Assembly: GCA_910577805.1 (NCBI GenBank)
Contig: CAJTOE010000066.1
Span: 1-12,666 of the forward strand
Origin: an uncultured Oscillospiraceae bacterium
Lineage (GTDB): Bacteria > Bacillota > Clostridia > Oscillospirales > Oscillospiraceae
Reading direction: 5' to 3'
Length of the DNA stretch: 12,666 nt
Positions 6,546-12,666 of the stretch are shown here, in pieces. A program made the position numbers and the translations under genes. Each line of letters begins with the position of its first letter. Position 1 is the first letter of the stretch. The notes under the pieces are model-generated. The model had not been told where the DNA came from. It saw only the letters and a program-made list of their open reading frames with translations, and ran no database searches.

Positions 6546-6590
6546 AATCTCCCGCCCGCTGTGCAGTCCACAACGGGCGGGAGTCTTTTT
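6542..6590. terminator. Bidirectional rho-independent terminator
   Basis: CTCCCGCCCG (6549-6558) pairs perfectly with CGGGCGGGAG (6574-6583) around a 15-base loop. A TTTTT run (6586-6590) follows on the plus strand. The A-run at 6542-6547 gives a U-tract when read on the minus strand. It lies between the convergent flavodoxin/ferredoxin gene (plus) and the lipoprotein gene (minus), so it can end both transcripts. Confidence 0.85.
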
Positions 6591-6631
6591 ATGTTCCAGA
6601 CCCTTTACAGAGTCTCCTTGGCGCGGGTTTC

Positions 6632-7192
6632 TCACGTGTCGTAGTTTGTCACATACCAGTCGTGAATGGCGTCCTCCCAGTTGTCGTTGTCTCCAAAGAA
6701 CTCCGGGATATCAGTGACAAGCTCGTCATAGAGAATATCATAGCTGCCGTCGTCATATCGCAGGGCGATGACCATATGACCGCCTGGCTCCAGATTGTAC
6801 CAGCCGTCATCCTCCCGATACCTCGCGCCAACCAGCAGAACATCGTCCGCATCCAACATGTGCCGACGCTCAAAGCTCCAGCCCTCCAGGACCCCATTCG
6901 GAGCCAAATCCGGGACCTCCGCCTCCTGTTTCAAATTCACGGCCATTCCATCTAAAACCTTCGCGGTGGCCAGCTGATTCGTTGATGTGGAGATATATTG
7001 AAATTCTTCTTCCTGGGGAACTGCATAATTCTCTATTGTCTCGTATTGCCCCATAAGCTCTGCCGGCTCACTCACAGCTCCCGGTTCCCCGCCCAAAGAG
7101 CTGGAAGAGGGGGGATTTACCCCGCAGGCGGAAATTGCAGCTGCGCATAACACTCCTGCGCATAAAAGCATCCACGATTTCGTGTGTTTCAT
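6632..7192 (-). CDS. Predicted lipoprotein of unknown function
   Basis: This is a 186-residue exported protein. Residues 1-22 are a type II signal peptide: basic 'MKHTK', a hydrophobic 'WMLLCAGVLCAAA' core and the lipobox 'ISAC' with the lipid-modified cysteine at 23. A serine/proline/glycine-rich linker (24-45) follows. The remainder (about 46-186) is a small acidic domain with aromatic-rich, probably beta-sheet segments such as 'WYNLEPGGHMVIALRYDD' and an end rich in W/Y/D. I do not recognise the family. GAGGAGG (7200-7206) sits 7 bases upstream of the ATG. The gene lies 48 bases after the stop of the YitT-type gene on the same strand and appears to have its own promoter (7238-7266), so it may be transcribed both alone and by read-through. 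It ends 42 bases before the bidirectional terminator. Confidence 0.82.
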   Translation of the reverse strand: MKHTKSWMLLCAGVLCAAAISACGVNPPSSSSLGGEPGAVSEPAELMGQYETIENYAVPQEEEFQYISTSTNQLATAKVLDGMAVNLKQEAEVPDLAPNGVLEGWSFERRHMLDADDVLLVGARYREDDGWYNLEPGGHMVIALRYDDGSYDILYDELVTDIPEFFGDNDNWEDAIHDWYVTNYDT

Positions 7193-7237
7193 AAGCTCGC
7201 CTCCTCATTTGGTCCTTTGACTGTAGACCTTTTCTAT

Positions 7238-7266
7238 AGTTTACTGCTTGTAAACCAATTTGTCAA
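7238..7266 (-). promoter_or_regulatory. Promoter of the lipoprotein gene
   Basis: Minus strand TTGACA (7266-7261, perfect) and TAAACT (7243-7238) are separated by 17 bases. The -35 lies within the last codons of the upstream YitT-type gene and the -10 overlaps its stop codon. The predicted start is near 7231, giving a leader of about 39 bases that includes the SD GAGGAGG. Confidence 0.55.
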
Positions 7267-7849
7267 AGGGCAGTTTTTGAATCAGGCCGATGATCTGGCC
7301 CGACAACAGCACGGTCAATATCGAATAGCCGATCCGTTCCAGGGGGATGTAGCTGACAGACAGCGCCAGCACCACGAAATCCGAGAGCAGGTACACCCAC
7401 TCGATGTTCCACCCGGTCACATGGGCCGCGCTCATTGCCAAGGCATCGTCGCCGCCGGTGGCTCCGCCGGCCCGCACGCACACCCCAGCCCCTACCCCCA
7501 CAAAGACCGCGCCTACGATAGCCGCCAGCAGGGGCAGCTCGGCCAGCTGAGGCCAGAGCGGCGGGAACTGCTCGCACACCTTGTAGGCGACGGAAAAGCC
7601 CACGCTGGCAATGGCGGAGTAGGCGATAAATTCCCGGCCCAGCAGCCGCCAGCCCAGGGCGTAGCACAAGGCGTTGAGCACAAAGCCGGACAGCGCGGGA
7701 GAGATGTGAAGCCAATGCTCCAGCAGGAGGGTCAGGCCCAGCACACCGCCCTCGGTGACGCCGGAAAAGGAGTGGACGTGATACAGCCCGAACGCTAAAA
7801 ATGCACTGGCAAGCAGTGCGGCGATGCAGGATGACAGCTTTAATTTCAA
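7241..7849 (-). CDS. YitT-family integral membrane protein
   Basis: This is a 202-residue membrane protein of the YitT/DUF161 type, whose molecular role is not established. Hydrophobic segments are visible in sequence: 'IAALLASAFLAFGLYHV', then 'GGVLGLTLLL', 'ALSGFVLNALCYALGW', 'AYSAIASVGFSVAY', 'LPLLAAIVGAVFVGVGAGV' and 'WVYLLSDFVVLALSV'. Family signatures are 'SGVTEGG' after the first segment and 'RAGGATGGDDALA' (normally GxSTGGTD) after the long glycine-rich segment. The C-terminal cytosolic DUF2179 domain found in many YitT proteins is absent, so this is a short version. I place the start at TTG 7849, preceded by GCGAGG at 7 bases. The longer frame back to TTG 7888 is unlikely because that codon falls between the -35 and -10 boxes of the apparent promoter and has no SD. 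Confidence 0.8.
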   Translation of the reverse strand: MKLKLSSCIAALLASAFLAFGLYHVHSFSGVTEGGVLGLTLLLEHWLHISPALSGFVLNALCYALGWRLLGREFIAYSAIASVGFSVAYKVCEQFPPLWPQLAELPLLAAIVGAVFVGVGAGVCVRAGGATGGDDALAMSAAHVTGWNIEWVYLLSDFVVLALSVSYIPLERIGYSILTVLLSGQIIGLIQKLPFDKLVYKQ

Positions 7850-7877
7850 ACTAAAACCTCGCTTTCTTCTTTCTCTT

Positions 7878-7905
7878 AGTATATGCAAAGGCGGGGTAAA
7901 GTCAA
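7878..7905 (-). promoter_or_regulatory. Promoter of the YitT-type gene
   Basis: On the minus strand, TTGACT (7905-7900) and TATACT (7883-7878) each match consensus at five of six bases, with a 16-base spacer. Transcription would begin near 7871, downstream of the alternative TTG codon at 7888. This supports translation from 7849. Confidence 0.55.
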
Positions 7906-7925
7906 GTGGGGTGAAACGCTCCCAC

Positions 7926-7954
7926 TGGACGCGCCAACAAAAATATGCTATACT
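7926..7954 (+). promoter_or_regulatory. Extended -10 promoter of the aldo/keto reductase gene
   Basis: TGGACG (7926-7931) and TATACT (7949-7954) are separated by 17 bases. A TG dinucleotide at 7946-7947 makes an extended -10 (TGCTATACT), which can compensate for the weaker -35. The ATG at 7945 overlaps this element, so it is not the translation start. Confidence 0.5.
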
Positions 7955-7983
7955 TGAAAAAAACAGAAAGCGGGGTTCATACC

Positions 7984-9021
7984 ATGGTCAACGTCACTTT
8001 GGGCCGCACCGGCATCACCGTCCAAAAAAACGGCTTCGGCGCTCTGCCCATCCAGCGCATCTCCCGGAACGAGGCCGCCTATCTGCTCCAGAAGGCCCTG
8101 GACGGCGGGTTTACCTTCTTCGATACCGCGCGAGCCTACACCGACAGCGAGGAGAAAATCGGCTTTGCCCTGAGCAGCCGCCGGGACCGCTTTTTCCTGG
8201 CTACCAAGACCGCGGCCCAGACAGCCGAAGATTTCTGGAACGATCTGCACACCAGCCTGAAAAACCTGAACACCGGCTATGTGGATATTTTGCAGCTGCA
8301 TAATCCGGCGTTCTGCCCCAAGCCGGGGGACGGCTCCGGGCTTTACGAGGCCATGTGCCAGGCCCGTGAGGAGGGAAAGATACGGTTCCTGGGCATCACC
8401 AACCACCGCCTGGCCGTCGCCAGAGAGGCCGTGGCCTCCGGCTTGTACGACACCCTGCAATTCCCCTTCAGCTACTTGGCTGCGCCGGAGGAGATTCAGC
8501 TGGTGGAGGAGTGCGGGAAACAAGATATCGGCTTCATCTCCATGAAAGCGCTGTCCGGCGGGCTGATTACCAGCTCTGCCGCCGCCTACGCGTTCCAGGC
8601 CCTGTATAAAAACGCCCTGCCCATCTGGGGCATCCAGCGGGAACAGGAGCTGGACGAATTCCTGTCCTACATCGAAGCTCCCCCGGCCCTGACGCCCCAG
8701 CTCCAGCAGCTCATAGACCGGGACCGGGCGGAGCTGTCCGGCGAGTTCTGCCGGGGCTGCGGCTACTGCCTGCCCTGCCCCGCCCAGATCGACATCCCGA
8801 ACTGCGCCCGTATGTCCCTGCTGCTGCGGCGCTCCCCGGCCCAGGGGCACCTGACTCCGGAGGGCCAGGCCAAAATGGCCCGCATCGACCAGTGCATCCA
8901 CTGCAATCACTGTAAAGACCACTGCCCCTACGGCCTGAACACCCCGGATTTGCTCCGGCGCAATTACGAGGATTATCAGACGTTTTTGGAGATTCCCCCA
9001 GAGAACCAGATAAGGCCTTGA
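7984..9021 (+). CDS. Aldo/keto reductase with C-terminal ferredoxin-type Fe-S domain
   Basis: This is a 345-residue cytosolic oxidoreductase. Residues 1-235 form an aldo/keto reductase barrel. 'VTLGRTGITVQKNGFGALP' opens it as in the AKR family, and the catalytic tetrad is readable as D47 and Y52 ('FFDTARAY'), K75 ('ATKT') and H106 ('LQLHN'). 'GKIRFLGITNH' (131-141) is another family landmark. The C-terminus has two cysteine clusters: C256/C259/C262/C265 ('CRGCGYCLPCP', with C274 following) and C304/C307/C310/C314 ('CIHCNHCKDHCP'). The latter is a classic [4Fe-4S] motif. Proteins with this architecture are annotated as 4Fe-4S aldo/keto reductases; the physiological substrate is unknown. I chose ATG 7984, with GGGG at 8 bases, over ATG 7945, which lies in the -10 box. 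Divergent from the YitT-type gene. Confidence 0.9.
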   Translation: MVNVTLGRTGITVQKNGFGALPIQRISRNEAAYLLQKALDGGFTFFDTARAYTDSEEKIGFALSSRRDRFFLATKTAAQTAEDFWNDLHTSLKNLNTGYVDILQLHNPAFCPKPGDGSGLYEAMCQAREEGKIRFLGITNHRLAVAREAVASGLYDTLQFPFSYLAAPEEIQLVEECGKQDIGFISMKALSGGLITSSAAAYAFQALYKNALPIWGIQREQELDEFLSYIEAPPALTPQLQQLIDRDRAELSGEFCRGCGYCLPCPAQIDIPNCARMSLLLRRSPAQGHLTPEGQAKMARIDQCIHCNHCKDHCPYGLNTPDLLRRNYEDYQTFLEIPPENQIRP

Positions 9022-9064
9022 CAACCTGAATCAGTTATGGTATTTAATTCCTGAATGATATAAT
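9018..9064 (+). promoter_or_regulatory. Promoter region of the REC-GGDEF gene
   Basis: Two candidates overlap. An extended -10 (TG-A-TATAAT, with TATAAT at 9059-9064) would start transcription near 9071, but has no good -35. A perfect TTGACA at 9018-9023, overlapping the stop codon of the aldo/keto reductase, is followed after 17 bases by TATTTA (9041-9046). No terminator separates the two genes, so read-through from the reductase promoter is also possible. Confidence 0.5.
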
Positions 9065-9088
9065 GAAACAGAGTAAGGAGTTAATGGA

Positions 9089-10006
9089 ATGGAAAAGATT
9101 CTGATTATTGATGACAGCCTGGTACAAGCGGCACATCTGAAAAATATCCTCTCTGAGGACTACGACGTAACGACCGTGCAGACGCCAAAGGACGGTCTGG
9201 CCCAGGCCGCTGCTGGGGACTACTCCCTCATTATGCTGGACGTGGTGATGCCGGAAATGAACGGCTTCACCCTGCTGAAAAAATTGCAGGAGGAGATTGC
9301 TACCCGCCATGTCCCCGTGATTTTGATTACCAGCCTGTCCGATATCGAGAGCGAGGAGCGGGGCCTGACCCTGGGGGCGGTGGATTACATCAACAAGCCC
9401 GGCCATCCCCTGATTGTCAAGGCCAGAGTCAACACCCACATCAAGCTCTACCAGTACCGCAAGCAGGTGGAGTACCAGTCCATGACGGACCAGCTCACCG
9501 GCGTGGCCAACCGGCGGCGGCACGACCGCTACAGCCTCATCAAATGGCAGGAGGCTACCCGGCTGCAAATCCCCTTTTCTGTGTGCATGTTCGACATCGA
9601 CAAGTTTAAGGTGTATAACGATACCTTCGGCCACCCCGCCGGGGATAAAGTCATTGCCTCTGTCGCCAGCACCGCGGCCTCCCACATGCGGCGCACCACA
9701 GATTTCTTCGCCCGCTACGGCGGAGAGGAATTCGTGGCCTTTATGACCGGCGACGATGCCGATAAGGCCTTTCAGCACCTGACGGTGATCCGGCAGGCGG
9801 TGGAGGACCTGCATATCCCCCATAACCCGAACATCTCCCCCTGGGTCACCATCAGCATCGGCGGCATCACCACCATACCCAAGCCGGAGACTTCTTATCA
9901 GACGTACTTAAAGATGGCGGACGCCATGCTGTATGACGCAAAGCGGCTGGGCCGCAACCGCGTGGTGTGGATGGACGAAAAGATTCACCAGCGCCTGGAA
10001 AAGTGA
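9089..10006 (+). CDS. Response regulator with GGDEF domain (predicted diguanylate cyclase)
   Basis: This is a 305-residue cytosolic signalling protein. Residues 1-120 are a receiver domain with acidic D8/D9, phospho-acceptor D51 ('IMLDVVMPEMNG'), T81 and K103 ('INKPG'). Residues 130-300 are a GGDEF domain: 'DQLTGVANRR' (134-143), 'FDIDKFKVYND' (168-178), then the active site 'RYGGEEF' with GGEEF at 211-215, an accepted variant of GGDEF. R202-T-T-D205 lies exactly five residues before GGEEF and fits the RxxD inhibitory site for c-di-GMP. All key residues are present, so it should make c-di-GMP from GTP under control of phosphorylation, like PleD- or WspR-type proteins. No histidine kinase is encoded in the window. 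AAGGAG (9075-9080) lies 8 bases before the ATG; the gene follows the reductase by 67 bases. Confidence 0.93.
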   Translation: MEKILIIDDSLVQAAHLKNILSEDYDVTTVQTPKDGLAQAAAGDYSLIMLDVVMPEMNGFTLLKKLQEEIATRHVPVILITSLSDIESEERGLTLGAVDYINKPGHPLIVKARVNTHIKLYQYRKQVEYQSMTDQLTGVANRRRHDRYSLIKWQEATRLQIPFSVCMFDIDKFKVYNDTFGHPAGDKVIASVASTAASHMRRTTDFFARYGGEEFVAFMTGDDADKAFQHLTVIRQAVEDLHIPHNPNISPWVTISIGGITTIPKPETSYQTYLKMADAMLYDAKRLGRNRVVWMDEKIHQRLEK

Positions 10007-10020
10007 CCCAGTGACCGGAG

Positions 10021-10062
10021 AAAAACAGACGGCCGGCGGTTTTCGGACCGCCGGCCGTTTTT
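10021..10062. terminator. Strong bidirectional rho-independent terminator
   Basis: ACGGCCGGCGGT (10029-10040) pairs perfectly with ACCGCCGGCCGT (10047-10058) around a TTTCGG loop, and a T-run continues to 10062. On the minus strand, the A-run at 10021-10025 gives a U-tract. It lies 22 bases after the stop of the REC-GGDEF gene and also terminates the minus-strand GH3 transcript. Confidence 0.9.
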
Positions 10063-10079
10063 CTGCCCAAATAGCCAGC

Positions 10080-10107
10080 GGCGCTGGACTTGGTAAGGTC
10101 CAGCGCC
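10080..10107. other. Hairpin between convergent genes
   Basis: GGCGCTGGAC (10080-10089) pairs perfectly with GTCCAGCGCC (10098-10107) around an 8-base loop. No T-run follows on either strand, so it is not a terminator by itself. It is a third structured element in the 159-base space between the REC-GGDEF and GH3 genes. A weaker hairpin, CGTCAA-AAAGC-TTGACG (10128-10144), follows. These may protect the 3' end of the GH3 transcript. Confidence 0.5.
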
Positions 10108-10165
10108 GGCTGAAAGAGGATGAGAATCGTCAAAAAGCTTGACGTTCTTAGCAAAAGGGTAATAC

Positions 10166-11908
10166 TCAGCCCGCCTGCTTCTCGTTTTTCCAACGGCGCA
10201 GGATGGCCCACACACCCCAGCCAATCAGTCCGGCCGCAACCACGGCCTCGCCGATCAGGATGAAGTAGTAGTTGGCAAAGGGCAGTCCACCCACCTCGGT
10301 GCCGTGCGCGATGCCGTTCATAGCGTTGGAGTTCACGGTGGTGTACAGAATGTGCTTGATGGCCTGACGGGCAAAGTACTGAGACGCGGGGTTGTTCATG
10401 TCCAGGGGCGCGTCCACCTCGAAGCCGGTGAGCTTCAGGTCACCGCCGGCGCGGATGCACTGCTCTGTGTCCATAAAGCCGCCGTTGTCGTAGTCGGTGA
10501 TAATCGTTCCGTCAAAGCCCCACTCGTTGCGCAGTACGCCGGTGAGCAGGTTGTAGTTGCCGCCCGCCCAGGTGCAGCCGATCCGGTTGAAGGAGGACAT
10601 AACCGCCATCACAGCGGGGATCTCCGCTTCCTTCTGGGTGTAGGACTTGCTGGCAGCGTCGTACTCCTGGACCATAATCTTGGAAGTGCTGCGGTCCTCG
10701 ATGCAGGTCTGGAAGGGTTTCAGATAGATCTCACGGATGGCCTGCTCGTTGGAGAAGGTGGTCAGACCGTTTCGATAGTCCTCCTGGTCGTTGAGGGCAA
10801 AGTGCTTGATGTAGCCGTACACGCCCTTCTGTGCGCAGGCGTCCGCCGCCTCAAGGGCCATCTCGCCGGACATGAAGCCGTCCTCCGAATAGTACTCAAA
10901 GTTACGGCCGGCGAAGGGAGTACGATGGATATTCATAGCGGGGGCGTACCAGCCGGAAATAATACCGGTGTACTGGTGATTGCCCCAGTTGCCGTCGGCG
11001 GCCAGGCCGTCCTCGCCCACGTAGTAGCCGTGGAGACGGGAGTTCTCCCGGTCCCAGCTGGCGGCCAGGTTCGCCGCGCAGGGGTAGGTGATGGAGTAAG
11101 GCTCGTGGGTAATGCCGCCCTCGTTCAGGCCGGAGGGGCCGTCAAAGTCGATGGCGCGGGGTTTTCCGGTCACGGAGGAGCCCAACGTCTGATAGCCGCC
11201 GTTGCGGATGATGTCGTGAATCTCGGTGGTGCTCATCTGGTCGATCAGAGCGTCCCAGCCGCCCTCTGCTTCCACCTCGTCAAAATCTCTGCCCCGGAAG
11301 TCGATCAGCTCCAGGTCGCCGGACTTGCCGTACTGACCGGCCATAGCCGCGGCCTCCTCCTCCGAGATGGGGGAGAGAGACGCCTCCGCGCCCTTGGCCT
11401 TCACCGCGGTCTTGATCGCGTCAGAGACAGGGACCTCCCAGGTGTAGCCGTTGCGCTCGCTGTAGCCGCTGGCGCGCTTGCTGTCCTGATTGCCGTGGGG
11501 CTGGGGATAGGTGCCGGTCCAGTCCTGACGGGTCAGGTACTGGCTCCGGGGAGTCATCTCGTCGCTGACCGCGTGGTCAAACTGGTTCGTAATCTCCACG
11601 CCGGTGAGGGACTTGGCGTAGGTCACGTTGTCCACGCCGCCGTTGCCGCTGTAGCTATAGGTCCACTTGCCCACGAACGCGGGGTCCGCCTGGCCGAACA
11701 GGCCGTCGCCCTGCTGGCCGTTGTAGGCCAGGAAGTGATTGGCCGCGGCATGGGCGTTGCTGGCGGCGGTGAGGAGATAGTCCCCCGCCTCCAGGATGTA
11801 GGTCTTGGCGTTCACGTCGTCATAGGAAACAAAATCCTTCACGTTCACCGTGACCGTGACCGTCTCGGTGGCGCCGGGGGCAAGCTCGCCGGTCTTTTCA
11901 AAGCCCAC
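10166..11908 (-). CDS. GH3 catalytic domain and membrane anchor (downstream part of interrupted gene)
   Basis: Homology starts right after the TAA at 11926-11924 and runs 585 codons in the same frame; 11908 (GTG) is only the first possible start and has no SD. In numbering from 11908, residues 1-60 finish a fibronectin-III-like domain ('GFEKTGELAPGATETVTVTV'). About 180-540 is the GH3 N-terminal (catalytic barrel) domain: 'DGPSGL' 256-261, 'WYAPAMNIHRTPFAGRNFEY' 320-339, 'KHFALND' 368-374, and 'GFDGTIITDYD' 464-474, where D472 is the probable nucleophile. A hydrophobic segment (about 546-570) followed by 'RRWKNEK' forms a C-terminal membrane anchor, so the enzyme would act outside the cell held to the membrane. 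GH3 enzymes commonly hydrolyse beta-glucosides or beta-xylosides; the substrate cannot be told here. Without readthrough this part is probably untranslated. Confidence 0.75.
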   Translation of the reverse strand: MGFEKTGELAPGATETVTVTVNVKDFVSYDDVNAKTYILEAGDYLLTAASNAHAAANHFLAYNGQQGDGLFGQADPAFVGKWTYSYSGNGGVDNVTYAKSLTGVEITNQFDHAVSDEMTPRSQYLTRQDWTGTYPQPHGNQDSKRASGYSERNGYTWEVPVSDAIKTAVKAKGAEASLSPISEEEAAAMAGQYGKSGDLELIDFRGRDFDEVEAEGGWDALIDQMSTTEIHDIIRNGGYQTLGSSVTGKPRAIDFDGPSGLNEGGITHEPYSITYPCAANLAASWDRENSRLHGYYVGEDGLAADGNWGNHQYTGIISGWYAPAMNIHRTPFAGRNFEYYSEDGFMSGEMALEAADACAQKGVYGYIKHFALNDQEDYRNGLTTFSNEQAIREIYLKPFQTCIEDRSTSKIMVQEYDAASKSYTQKEAEIPAVMAVMSSFNRIGCTWAGGNYNLLTGVLRNEWGFDGTIITDYDNGGFMDTEQCIRAGGDLKLTGFEVDAPLDMNNPASQYFARQAIKHILYTTVNSNAMNGIAHGTEVGGLPFANYYFILIGEAVVAAGLIGWGVWAILRRWKNEKQAG

Positions 11909-11923
11909 CAGGCTGACGGCGGA

Positions 11924-11926
11924 TTA
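11924..11926 (-). other. In-frame TAA stop interrupting the GH3 gene
   Basis: Read on the minus strand, the codons around this site give Y-V-E-TAA-S-A-V-S-L-V-G-F-E-K. Family proteins usually have a lysine at this point (pattern 'ANxVEKxxVxLxGFxKT'), so a single AAA to TAA change explains the stop. There is no frameshift, because the frame is identical on both sides. It is a nonsense mutation, a sequencing or assembly error, or, less likely, a recoded stop. Confidence 0.85.
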
Positions 11927-12666
11927 TTCTACATAGTTGGCCTTGTCGTAGTCGGTATAGGGGGCGTTCAGATAGACCTGCACCACCTCGCGGCCGGCCA
12001 CGTCGCCGGTGTTCTGCACATCCACCTTGATCTGGATGTTGCCGTCCGCGTCCGGCGCGCCCATCTGGAAGTTGGTCCAGGCAAAGTCGGTGTAGGACAG
12101 GCCGAAGCCGAAGGGATACTGCACGGTCTGGCTGTAGTCATAGTCGCCGGGATTGCCCTGGCCCATGATATAGTCATAATAGCGGGTCTCGTAGTACTTG
12201 TAGCCGATGTAAATACCCTCGTCATAGAAGACCGCAGGACCCACATCCTCGCCGTTGTTGACCATAATCATCTCGCCCATGTTCTGGGTGGCGGGGGCGG
12301 AGAACGCGTCATAGGCGAAGGTGTCCACCAGATGGCCGGAGGGAGTGATGTTGCCGCTGAGGATGTCCGCCACGGAGCGGCAGGTGTCGCCGCCGGCGCC
12401 GGGGGCCCACAGCACTGCGGTGATGTTCTCATAGTCGCTGATCCAGCCCAGCTCGAAGGCGTTGTTGGTGTTGACGACGATGATCACGTTGTCAAAGTTG
12501 TCGTTCAAATACTGGATAACCTCCAGCTCCACGGAGTCGGGCTCCAGGTAATGCTTGTCCTTGTCCGCGTCAGTGGCGGCGAACTTGCCCATGTGACGGC
12601 CCAGGTCGCGGCCCTCGCCGCCGGTCCGGGCAATGAAGTACACGGGAATGGTGCCCTCCGCCTCGG
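11924..12666 (-). CDS. GH3 C-terminal-type domain (upstream part of interrupted gene, 5' end outside window)
   Basis: The frame is open to the window edge; the GTG at 12643 is internal, because the preceding codons read 'EAEGTIP' and join 'VYFIARTGGEGRD', a GH3_C strand. Visible landmarks are 'ARTGGEGRD', whose glutamate is at the position of the catalytic acid/base in many GH3 enzymes, 'NVIIVVNTNN', 'VLWAPGAGGDTCRSVADILSG' (trimmed here to its core), 'PSGHLVDTFAYD', 'QYPFGFGLSYTDF' and the beginning of a fibronectin-III-like domain ('VDVQNTGDVAGREVVQVYL'). In most GH3 enzymes this domain follows the catalytic barrel; here it comes first. This permuted order is known from Ruminococcus albus and Butyrivibrio fibrisolvens beta-glucosidases. 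The frame ends at the TAA at 11926-11924 and resumes beyond it. Confidence 0.85.
   Translation of the reverse strand, partial: EAEGTIPVYFIARTGGEGRDLGRHMGKFAATDADKDKHYLEPDSVELEVIQYLNDNFDNVIIVVNTNNAFELGWISDYENITAVLWAPGAGGDTCRSVADILSGNITPSGHLVDTFAYDAFSAPATQNMGEMIMVNNGEDVGPAVFYDEGIYIGYKYYETRYYDYIMGQGNPGDYDYSQTVQYPFGFGLSYTDFAWTNFQMGAPDADGNIQIKVDVQNTGDVAGREVVQVYLNAPYTDYDKANYVE

Noticed and set aside
5617..6573. Minus-strand open frame of 318 codons covering the flavodoxin/ferredoxin gene
   Set aside because: It runs through the promoter, repeat and terminator and mirrors a clearly coding plus strand.
7948..9024. Minus-strand open frame of 358 codons covering the aldo/keto reductase
   Set aside because: The plus strand encodes the AKR catalytic tetrad and two Fe-S clusters. 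The minus frame is its GC-driven mirror and lacks an SD.
11924..11926. Selenocysteine or pyrrolysine recoding in the GH3 gene
   Set aside because: The codon is TAA, whereas these systems use TGA and TAG. Family members have lysine here, which fits a point mutation.

Overview
The window reads as chromosomal DNA of a high-GC, gut-type Clostridia (Oscillospiraceae-like) bacterium. This rests on GC-rich coding sequence, strong AAGGAG-type ribosome binding sites, sigma-A-type TTGACA/TATAAT promoters, an EFR1-type flavodoxin/ferredoxin protein, an aldo/keto reductase with ferredoxin-type clusters, a domain-permuted family 3 glycoside hydrolase, and a dispersed 'CACGGCGAAGCCGTGA' hairpin repeat that I recall as common in such genomes. 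The species cannot be named from sequence alone.

Layout. (1) 1-141: a dispersed hairpin repeat. (2) 142-728: a visibly AT-richer two-gene island with an XRE-type repressor (minus) and a divergent small helical protein (plus) behind a perfect-consensus promoter. (3) 734-5530 (minus): a single 1598-residue protein joining an HD phosphohydrolase-like domain, a long HEAT-like helical scaffold, an NMNAT (NadD-like) nucleotidyltransferase, a GNAT-like segment and a phosphoribosyltransferase-like C-terminus. (4) 5647-6459 (plus): a flavodoxin plus 2[4Fe-4S] protein, divergent from the giant gene; their promoters appear to share one -35 box. (5) 6501-6590: a second copy of the repeat and a bidirectional terminator. 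(6) 6632-7849 (minus): a YitT-type membrane protein followed by a lipoprotein gene with its own promoter. (7) 7984-10006 (plus): an Fe-S aldo/keto reductase, then a REC-GGDEF diguanylate cyclase. (8) 10029-10062: a strong bidirectional terminator. (9) 10166-12666 (minus, open at the right edge): a GH3 enzyme with the domain order GH3_C, linker, GH3_N, C-terminal membrane anchor, interrupted by one in-frame TAA.

Most genes look like independent housekeeping or accessory units with their own promoters, not one pathway. The item most likely to be a poorly described system is the giant HD-HEAT-NMNAT-GNAT-PRTase protein. It puts into one chain activities that elsewhere belong to NAD synthesis (NMNAT), dinucleotide hydrolysis (the HD protein YqeK, commonly encoded beside nadD in Firmicutes) and base or nucleotide handling (PRTase). 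The second most notable item is the GH3 reading frame, which continues in the same frame on both sides of a TAA where a lysine codon would be expected. No tRNA, rRNA, CRISPR array or transposase was found, and no gene-free stretch exceeds about 170 bases.
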